This document shows positions 26,707 through 32,072 of a DNA stretch of 32,072 bases, one piece after another. The first letter of the stretch is position 1; each line of letters starts with the position of its first letter. The position numbers and the translations under genes were made by a program. The stretch is from NCBI RefSeq assembly GCF_018066915.1, contig NZ_JAGPVV010000117.1, positions 1-32,072 of the forward strand. Reading direction: 5' to 3'. Source of the stretch: Roseovarius sp. Lineage in GTDB: Bacteria; Pseudomonadota; Alphaproteobacteria; Rhodobacterales; Rhodobacteraceae. The notes beneath the pieces are model-generated. The model was not told the origin of the DNA and made no database searches. It saw only the letters and a program-made list of their open reading frames with translations.

Positions 26707-27419
26707 TGATGTCGCCCAATGATCCGACCCGCTCTGCCTCTGCCCCTGTCGCACAGGACGGCGCGCCCCTCTGCCTGTCGCTGTCCGAGATCAACGCGCT
26801 CTGCTTCAAGGCCGCGCGCGGCGCTGGCTTGACCTGGGGCGAAGCAGAAGAGGCGGGATGGGCCGCGGCGTGGCTCACGCGCGCAGGGCTGGCCGGGCCC
26901 GTCATCCTGCTGCACTGGCTGAGGGATTGCGCCACCTTGGCGCGTCCCGTGCCCGAAGTGGGGTGCTGGCGGGCGCAGTCCGGGCCGCTTTGCCCGCTGC
27001 GCGCAGGGCTTGCGCTTGCAGATCACGCCGGGCTGCCAGAGGGGCCGGGCACCACGACCTTGACGATCACGTCCGTTGCGCACCCTCTTATCCTGCTGCC
27101 CTTCGTGGCGCGTGCGGCCAAACGGCTGGATCAGCCCCTGCAGATCGGTTGGGGCGGTGTGGAAATCACGCTGGATGGTTTGCAGAACGGACCGATCCGC
27201 GTGTTGCCGGAGGAGCAGGACACGGGGCCTGCCGATCTGCGGATCACGGCCGTTGCATCCCCGCAAGATACCGAGACACAGGCCAACAGCGCGGCACCTG
27301 CTCAAGGCTTGGCGCTGTCCGACTGGCAGGCGCTCGATGCTCTGGCATTGCGCGTCACTGTCCCGCCTTCGGCCGCCTCGCGCGCCGGGGCGGGCGCTGC
27401 GGGGGATGACAACGATTGA
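26703..27419 (+). CDS. DUF3726 domain-containing protein
   Basis: LSLSEINALCFKAARGAGLTWGEAEEAGWAAAWLTRAGLAG N-terminal signature. Confidence 0.8.
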   Translation: MMMSPNDPTRSASAPVAQDGAPLCLSLSEINALCFKAARGAGLTWGEAEEAGWAAAWLTRAGLAGPVILLHWLRDCATLARPVPEVGCWRAQSGPLCPLRAGLALADHAGLPEGPGTTTLTITSVAHPLILLPFVARAAKRLDQPLQIGWGGVEITLDGLQNGPIRVLPEEQDTGPADLRITAVASPQDTETQANSAAPAQGLALSDWQALDALALRVTVPPSAASRAGAGAAGDDND

Positions 27420-27472
27420 CCCGCGAACAGACGACCAACCATGAAAAAAACCACTCAACTGGGAGAAAGACC

Positions 27473-28435
27473 ATGAAGAAACTGACACTTGCACTGGCCT
27501 TCGGCGCTCTGACCGCGCCCGCGATGGCGCAGGCCGAATGTGGCGAAGTCTCTGTCGCCGAAATGAACTGGGCCTCGGGTTCGATCATCTCCAAGATCAC
27601 CGAATTCCTGATGGAGCAGGGCTATGGCTGCGACGTGACGCTCGTGCCCTCGGCCACCACCACCGCGATCACCTCGCTGGCCGAGAACAATGAGCCCGAT
27701 GTCGTGCCCGAACTCTGGGTGAATTCGGCCCCCGCCTATTTCAAGCTGGAAGCAGAAGGCAAGCTGGTCAAGGCCGCCGATGTCTTCGCCGAAGGCGGCA
27801 GCGAAAACTGGTGGGTGCCCGACTATCTTGTCGAAGCGCACCCGGAACTCGCCACCATCGAGGGTGTGCTGGCCAATCCCGAACTTGTCGGCGGGCGCTT
27901 CCACAACTGCCCCGACGGCTGGGGCTGCCGGATCGCCAATGACAACCTCGTCAAGGCGTTCGATTTCGCGGGCCACAACATCGAGGTGTTCAACCACGGC
28001 TCGGGCGACACGCTGCCCGCCTCCATGGCCTCGGCTTATGAAAACAAGGAACCCTGGTTCGGCTACTACTGGGGGCCGACCGCTGTCCTTGGGCGCTACA
28101 ACATGGTTGCCGTCGACATGGGGCCGCATATCGCCGACATCCACGCCTGTAACCAGACGCAGGATTGCGCGACCCCCGGCAAATCCGCCTATCCGGCGGC
28201 CCCGGTCCTGACCGTCGTCACGTCGGATTTCGCAGAGCGGAACCCCGAAGTGTTCGAATTGGTCAGCAACATCTCGTTCGGTACGCAGGAATTGAGCAAT
28301 CTTCTGGCATGGCAGGCCGACAACAGCGCCTCCGCCGAAGAGGCCGCGGTCTACTTCCTGACCCAGAATCCCGACACCTGGAAGTCTTGGGTGAATGACG
28401 CCGCCGCCGAAAAGCTGAGCGCGATCATCAAGTAA
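27473..28435 (+). CDS. Glycine betaine/quaternary-amine ABC transporter substrate-binding protein (OpuAC/ProX-like)
   Basis: Signal peptide MKKLTLALAFGALTAPAMAQA; aromatic positions in MNWASG, ELWVNS, ENWWVPDY, FGYYWGPT. RBS GGGAGAAAG upstream. Confidence 0.94.
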   Translation: MKKLTLALAFGALTAPAMAQAECGEVSVAEMNWASGSIISKITEFLMEQGYGCDVTLVPSATTTAITSLAENNEPDVVPELWVNSAPAYFKLEAEGKLVKAADVFAEGGSENWWVPDYLVEAHPELATIEGVLANPELVGGRFHNCPDGWGCRIANDNLVKAFDFAGHNIEVFNHGSGDTLPASMASAYENKEPWFGYYWGPTAVLGRYNMVAVDMGPHIADIHACNQTQDCATPGKSAYPAAPVLTVVTSDFAERNPEVFELVSNISFGTQELSNLLAWQADNSASAEEAAVYFLTQNPDTWKSWVNDAAAEKLSAIIK

Positions 28436-28446
28436 GGATTGCCCTC

Positions 28447-28479
28447 GGGCAGGGCCGTGCCATGCGCGCGGCCCTGCCT
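28447..28479 (+). promoter_or_regulatory. Strong intercistronic stem-loop between ABC SBP and permease genes
   Basis: GGGCAGGGCCGTGC-CATGC-GCGCGGCCCTGCCT: about 14 bp (including two G-U) around a 5-nt loop, with no T-run. Confidence 0.65.
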
Positions 28480-28532
28480 GCCCAAGACCACGACAAGGCC
28501 CGCCCAAGGGCCTGCGCAGGGAGAGCCGGCAC

Positions 28533-29576
28533 ATGGCGACATATGATTTCATCTTCAACGGGCTCGGCCTGCGGGAGTGGTGCGACAAGGATGCGACCCC
28601 CGGCCCGATGAGCATGGCCGATCTCCTCGCTCAAGGCTCGGGTGGTGGTCAGGGTGGGTCTGTCTGGGATCTTCCTTTTCCCTCTCTCGATGCGCTCAAT
28701 CAGGCCTGTCCGGCCATCGCCCGCACCCGTGACCTGACCAAGGGGGTTGAAACCAGCTTTCTCGGCATCAAGGACGCGCTCAAGGTGGTGCTCGATCCTG
28801 TTACCCAACCGCTGAGCTGGTTTCTCGAAGGCGCGCTCTACGCGTTCCAGAACACGCCGTGGTTCATCATGATCCCGATCCTGTTGGGCGTGGTCTGGTT
28901 CGCCTCGAAATCCATGAAACTGGTGGGCTTCGTCGCCTTCTCGATTTTCTTTCTCGCCTTCATCGACCATTACAATTTCGCAATGCAGACGCTGGCGATC
29001 ATCTTCGTCTGTGCGTTTCTATGCGTCTTGTTGGGGGTTCCCATCGGCATTGCCATGTCGCGTAGCGATACGATGCAACGCCTGACGATCCCGGTGCTGG
29101 ACATGCTTCAGACGCTGCCGCCCTTCGTCTATCTCATTCCGCTCATCTTCCTCTTCTCGGTAACCGAGCCCAAGCTCTATGGCATTGCCATCATCCTCTA
29201 CGCCATCGTGCCGGTGATCCGCCTGACCGATCTCGGTATCCGGTTGGTGGACAAAGAGGTGATCGAGGCCGCCGAGGCGTTCGGTATGACCGAGCGGCAA
29301 AAGCTCTACGGAGTGCAGATCCCGCTGGCGCTTCCCAATATCATGGCGGGGGTCAACCAGACCATCATGATGAGCCTCGCCATGGTGGTGATTGCCTCGC
29401 TCGTCTCGGCACCCGGTCTTGGCGTGCTGGTCCTGCGCGGCATCCGCAACCTTGAACTGGGCGTCGGCCTGATCTCCGGTCTCGGCATCGTGCTTTTGGC
29501 GGTGATCCTCGACCGGGTCACCAAAGCGGCACTGGCCCGCGTCAATGCCGCAAGTGCCGTGCCGAGAAATTCGTGA
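28533..29576 (+). CDS. Glycine betaine/proline ABC transporter permease (ProW/OpuAB-like)
   Basis: PVLDMLQTLPPFVYLIPLIFLFSV; EAAEAFGMTERQKLYGVQIPLALPNIMAGVNQTIMMSLAMVVIASLV. Confidence 0.95.
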   Translation: MATYDFIFNGLGLREWCDKDATPGPMSMADLLAQGSGGGQGGSVWDLPFPSLDALNQACPAIARTRDLTKGVETSFLGIKDALKVVLDPVTQPLSWFLEGALYAFQNTPWFIMIPILLGVVWFASKSMKLVGFVAFSIFFLAFIDHYNFAMQTLAIIFVCAFLCVLLGVPIGIAMSRSDTMQRLTIPVLDMLQTLPPFVYLIPLIFLFSVTEPKLYGIAIILYAIVPVIRLTDLGIRLVDKEVIEAAEAFGMTERQKLYGVQIPLALPNIMAGVNQTIMMSLAMVVIASLVSAPGLGVLVLRGIRNLELGVGLISGLGIVLLAVILDRVTKAALARVNAASAVPRNS

Positions 29577-30652
29577 GCGGGGCCGCAGCAATGGAAAAAG
29601 ACGTCAAGATATCGATCCGCAATCTCTACAAGATCTTTGGGTCGGACCCCAAGCGCGCGCTGCAATATGTGCGCGCCGGCATGGGCAAACCGGACCTTAT
29701 GGAAAAGCACGGCCATGTGCTGGGCCTTCAGGACATCAATGTCGACATGCGCGGCGGCGATATCACCGTCATCATGGGCCTCTCGGGTTCGGGCAAATCG
29801 ACGCTCATCCGCCACCTCAACCGGCTGATCGAGCCGACGGCGGGGCAGATTCTGGTGAATGGCGAGGATGTGCTGGCCTACCGCGAGCGGGATCTGCGCC
29901 GCCTGCGCCGCGAGCAGATGTCGATGGTGTTCCAGCATTTCGCGCTGTTGCCGCATCGCACCGTTCTGGAAAACACCGGCATGGCCCGCGCTGTCCGCGG
30001 TGAAACAAAGGCGGATTTTCAGGACGATGCGCTCAGGTGGCTGGATCGCGTGGGCCTGAAAGGGCAGGGCGGGCAATATCCACATCAGCTCTCTGGCGGG
30101 ATGCAGCAGCGGGTGGGGATCGCCCGCGCGCTGGCATCGAATGCGCCCATCATGCTGATGGACGAGGCGTTCTCGGCACTCGATCCTCTGATCCGCACCG
30201 ACATGCAGGATCTCTTGCTGGAGTTGCAGGAAGAGTTGCAGAAAACCGTGGTCTTCATCAGCCATGATCTCGACGAGGCCTTGAAGCTGGCCGATCATCT
30301 GGTCATTCTCAAGGATGGTCAGGTTGTGCAGCAGGGCGAACCACAGGAGATATTGCTGCATCCCAATGATCCCTACATCGTTGACTTCATTAGCGACATC
30401 AACCGCGCGCGGGTGCTTCGGGTGCGGTCGGTGATGGAGCAGAGCACAGGCGAGCCTCTCGATTTCGCGGGTGAGGTGGGCGCTGAGGATACGCTCGAGT
30501 CGGTCATCGCTGTCTCAGGTGGCGATACCTCGCTGCGATACCGCGTTACCCGCGACGGTCAGACCGTGGGGGTGTTGCACATGCAGGCACTTGTGCGCGC
30601 TCTTGTCCCGACACGTGCGGCAGATGGCGGCGTGCGGGCGCGTGCCGTCTGA
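29573..30652 (+). CDS. Glycine betaine/proline ABC transporter ATP-binding protein (ProV/OpuAA-like)
   Basis: Walker A GLSGSGKST; LSGGMQQRVGIARAL; IMLMDEAFSALDPLIRTDMQ; FISHDLDEAL. Alternative start ATG 29591. Confidence 0.95.
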   Translation: MSGAAAMEKDVKISIRNLYKIFGSDPKRALQYVRAGMGKPDLMEKHGHVLGLQDINVDMRGGDITVIMGLSGSGKSTLIRHLNRLIEPTAGQILVNGEDVLAYRERDLRRLRREQMSMVFQHFALLPHRTVLENTGMARAVRGETKADFQDDALRWLDRVGLKGQGGQYPHQLSGGMQQRVGIARALASNAPIMLMDEAFSALDPLIRTDMQDLLLELQEELQKTVVFISHDLDEALKLADHLVILKDGQVVQQGEPQEILLHPNDPYIVDFISDINRARVLRVRSVMEQSTGEPLDFAGEVGAEDTLESVIAVSGGDTSLRYRVTRDGQTVGVLHMQALVRALVPTRAADGGVRARAV

Positions 30653-30784
30653 CGCGCCCTGCCTATGGCCGCGCTCGGGTTTGGACGGGGCCTCGGGATA
30701 AAACTCCGTCAGCATCCGACCAAGGCGATCAGGCCGTTAGAATTTGACTTGAATATAGGTCAGATCACGTGAAATGCTTTTCCG

Positions 30785-31657
30785 ATGATCAGCACAAACC
30801 CCCTGCGCGTCTTTGTCCATGTGGCCGAATGTGGCAATATACGCGATGCCGCAGAGCGGCTTCATCGGACGCCCTCGGCGGTCTCGATGACCTTGAAACA
30901 GCTTGAGCAGGACCTCGGCGCACCTCTCTTCGAGACAGACCGCAAAAGCCTCTTGACCCGCTTTGGTCGTGACGTCCTCGGGGTCGCAGCCGAGATGCTG
31001 CGCGAACATGACCGCGCGTTGGAGCATATCGACGACCTTGCCAGTGGGCGGCAGGGGCGATTGCACTTGGCGTCCGTGCCCTCGGTCGCAACAGAACTCT
31101 TTCCCAAGCTTCTCGCCGATTTTCTCGAGGCCCGTCCAGGCCTGATGATCGAGCTTATAGATGCCGACAGTCGCGGTGTGCAGGCCTTGGTGGCTGATGG
31201 CACCGTCGATTTCGGCGTCGCTGGACCGCCTGCGCCATCCTCCGGACTGAGATTCGAGGCGCTGTTCAAAGACCCGTTTCGCCTTGTCTGCCGGTCCGAT
31301 CATCCTCTTGCACAGCGCAAGACGCCCCTTGAATGGAGCGACTTGGCCGACACCCGCATCATCGGAAATGATGCCGCGAGCATGATTGCCGCCCAAGAGT
31401 ATCACGTCCTTGTCGCAGCCTCGATGCTCAAGGCACGGAGCGTCATTTCGCTGCGCGCCCTTGTGCTAGCCGGGGCAGGCGTGACCTTGTTGCCCAAGCT
31501 GGCGACACTGTCGCTGGAACGCGACCTCGTGGCGCTGCCGCTTGCGGACCCCGAGGCTGTGCGCACGGTCGGGGTCATCTTGCGCGAAGGACGCAGCACA
31601 AGCCCCGTCTGCAAAGCCTTTCTGAAAGTGCTCGCAGACGCCTGTCACATCCGTTGA
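30785..31657 (+). CDS. LysR family transcriptional regulator
   Basis: 290 aa. MISTNPLRVFVHVAECGNIRDAAERLHRTPSAVSMTLKQLEQDLGAPLFETDRKS wHTH. Confidence 0.95.
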   Translation: MISTNPLRVFVHVAECGNIRDAAERLHRTPSAVSMTLKQLEQDLGAPLFETDRKSLLTRFGRDVLGVAAEMLREHDRALEHIDDLASGRQGRLHLASVPSVATELFPKLLADFLEARPGLMIELIDADSRGVQALVADGTVDFGVAGPPAPSSGLRFEALFKDPFRLVCRSDHPLAQRKTPLEWSDLADTRIIGNDAASMIAAQEYHVLVAASMLKARSVISLRALVLAGAGVTLLPKLATLSLERDLVALPLADPEAVRTVGVILREGRSTSPVCKAFLKVLADACHIR

Positions 31658-31754
31658 AAAGGCGCTGATCCTCGAATGGCCCCGGATGCGCTCAGGACGC
31701 CGCGGGGGTTTCCTGTTCTGGGTCCCTGCGGGTGTTGGGCATCCGCTTTCACTT

Positions 31755-32072
31755 TCAATCCATGCTCGGCCCATACAAGTCCCCGACGGCTTTGGTGTCA
31801 TTCAGGGGGCCGAGGCGCTCGCGATGTTCAGCGACCTTGCCGAAATCAACCCAGCCTTCGTGTAGTGTACGCGGCCATTCGCTGCCCCAGACCAGCCGCT
31901 CGGCTCCGAGGGTCCGCGTCAAAAACGCCGCGTGGGCGCTCAGATCAAACCCAGTCCGCTAGGGCGCAGAAAGCTTGACGTAAAGGCGGGAAATGGCAGC
32001 GAGCCGCGTGATCCGCGACAACAACGGGTCTCTGCATCCGCAGGGCGGGTGGCTCGCGGTCAGAACGCGCGA
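31755..32072 (-). pseudogene. Disrupted amidohydrolase-2 family (TIM-barrel metal-dependent hydrolase) gene, C-terminal part, runs off the right edge
   Basis: The minus strand reads ISRLYVKLSAP*RTGFDLSAHAAFLTRTLGAERLVWGSEWPRTLHEGWVDFGKVAEHRERLGPLNDTKAVGDLYGPSMD*, with in-frame TAG at 31959-31961. A VVVADH motif lies upstream in a different frame. Confidence 0.7.

Noticed and set aside
25084-26754. 556-aa antisense ORF opposite the uncharacterised 559-aa gene
   Set aside because: Considered because the + strand protein is unknown, but the + ORF has overlapping start/stop coupling and operon orientation, while the antisense translation is Arg/Gln/His-rich with no motif.
1-32072. CRISPR arrays, tRNA genes, phage or toxin-antitoxin modules
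   Set aside because: No regularly spaced repeats, tRNA-like cloverleaf or recognisable phage/TA proteins were seen by eye.

Overview
The window is about 32 kb of high-GC DNA. Gene content and codon style look like a Rhodobacteraceae/Roseobacter-type alphaproteobacterium; this is inferred, as no taxonomy search was possible. It is dense in transport and nitrogen-compound catabolism genes. Blocks from left to right: (1) a LysR regulator divergent from a TRAP transporter (dctP/Q/M-like) followed by a lone N,N-dimethylformamidase large-subunit homologue; (2) a ~1360-aa secreted multidomain protein with N-terminal RTX repeats, cadherin/VCBS-like domains, two lamin-tail-like domains and a C-terminal ExeM/NucH-type nuclease; (3) an IS3-family OrfA remnant; (4) a RutR-like TetR regulator, an NMT1/SsuABC-type ABC transporter, a TRZ/ATZ-type amidohydrolase, a SnoaL-like protein and a PuuE/allantoinase-type polysaccharide deacetylase; (5) a minus-strand MFS gene flanked by two decayed genes, then a saccharopine-dehydrogenase-like protein and a DCC (DUF393) protein; (6) an Ldh-family oxidoreductase, ALDH, M19 dipeptidase, an uncharacterised 559-aa protein, a DUF3726 protein, a glycine-betaine-type ABC transporter and a LysR regulator; (7) a disrupted amidohydrolase-2 pseudogene at the right edge. 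The best leads are the unexplained betaine-type catabolic operon (6), the putative N-heterocycle/amide operon (4), the DMFase-like operon without a small subunit (1), and strong stem-loops immediately after all three solute-binding-protein genes. No tRNA, rRNA or CRISPR array was recognised.
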